This document shows positions 63,909 through 64,000 of a DNA stretch of 64,000 nt, one piece after another. The DNA comes from Cordylochernes scorpioides (lineage: Eukaryota > Arthropoda > Arachnida > Pseudoscorpiones > Chernetidae). Positions within the stretch are counted from its first letter, which is position 1. The number at the start of each line of letters is the position of its first letter. The position numbers were made by a program, and so were the translations under genes. Location: assembly GCA_030710605.1 (NCBI GenBank), contig CP092872.1, positions 2,958,757 to 3,022,756 of the forward strand. Direction: 5' to 3'. The notes beneath the pieces are model-generated. The model did no database searches and was not told the DNA's origin. It worked only from the letters and a program-made list of their open reading frames with translations.

Positions 63909-64000
63909 TCCCTATATATATAAAAGTTAGTGTATGTATGTATGTGTGTATCTATGTCGGCTATACACGTCCACAATACGTAACTAATCTGACTGAAATT
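63909..64000 (+). mobile_element. Helitron 5' end, cut by the window edge
   Basis: TCCCTATATATATAAAAGTT after A, a (GTAT)n run, then GTCGGCTATACACGTCCAC, matching the 5' end of 56603-57477. Confidence 0.82.

Overview
The window is AT-rich animal nuclear DNA made almost entirely of transposable elements. The organism is probably an arthropod, most likely an arachnid. That is inferred from the Ty3/gypsy Gag style (Trp-Tyr/Phe-Glu-Asn core plus one CCHC knuckle), the pogo/Tc1/mariner content, the abundant non-autonomous Helitrons and the many intronless Skp1-like genes. No species can be named from sequence alone. The only host-type genes I can support are six Skp1-like loci: 242-718 (+), 7196-7672 (-), 36638-37050 (+, frameshifted), 40319-40585 (+, truncated), 55750-56166 (-) and 62968-63387 (-). 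Skp1 is the BTB/POZ-fold adaptor of SCF ubiquitin ligases. These are short divergent versions that lack the usual acidic C-terminal tail.

Region by region. 1-7912 is a large inverted repeat: two arms of about 1.74 kb, each with an intact Skp1-like ORF, around a spacer with a 100-N gap, a jockey-like LINE with a perfect target-site duplication (TSD), a Helitron and a 118-bp tandem repeat of higher-order structure. 8.3-12 kb holds pogo-like MITEs, a Helitron with a tRNA-Gly-like piece, a LINE tail and a 590-bp foldback. 12.0-30.6 kb is a nest of elements: foldback > copia A > gypsy B > Helitron array > copia B and an R4/Dong-like LINE > a further Helitron. Five joins in it are supported by TSDs or reconstituted empty sites. 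30.6-40.8 kb is a tandem duplication of a Skp1-like locus. One copy was split by gypsy C (itself carrying a MITE in its LTR) and the other by an R1/I-like LINE; both Skp1 copies are broken. 41.5-44.0 kb is a sharply GC-rich Tx1/L1-like LINE relic, followed by a Tc1-like transposase relic. 45.8-51.8 kb is a Helitron pile-up, part of it inside a pogo-like element. 52-64 kb carries foldbacks, hammerhead-ribozyme-like motifs, facing SINE-like copies, more Helitrons (one with a tRNA-Thr-like gene), a mariner 5' end, pogo-like MITEs, a second 118-bp-family array and two intact Skp1-like genes.

The elements interact. Helitrons carry tRNA-Thr(GGT)-like and tRNA-Gly(GCC) sequences and fragments of a pogo-like MITE. 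A MITE related to the 118-bp satellite shows where that satellite's end sequence may come from. All three decayed copia/gypsy elements A, B and C, and copia B, have deletions or substitutions in polymerase or protease parts. Boundaries marked approximate were judged by eye, and family names rest on motifs read directly, not on searches.
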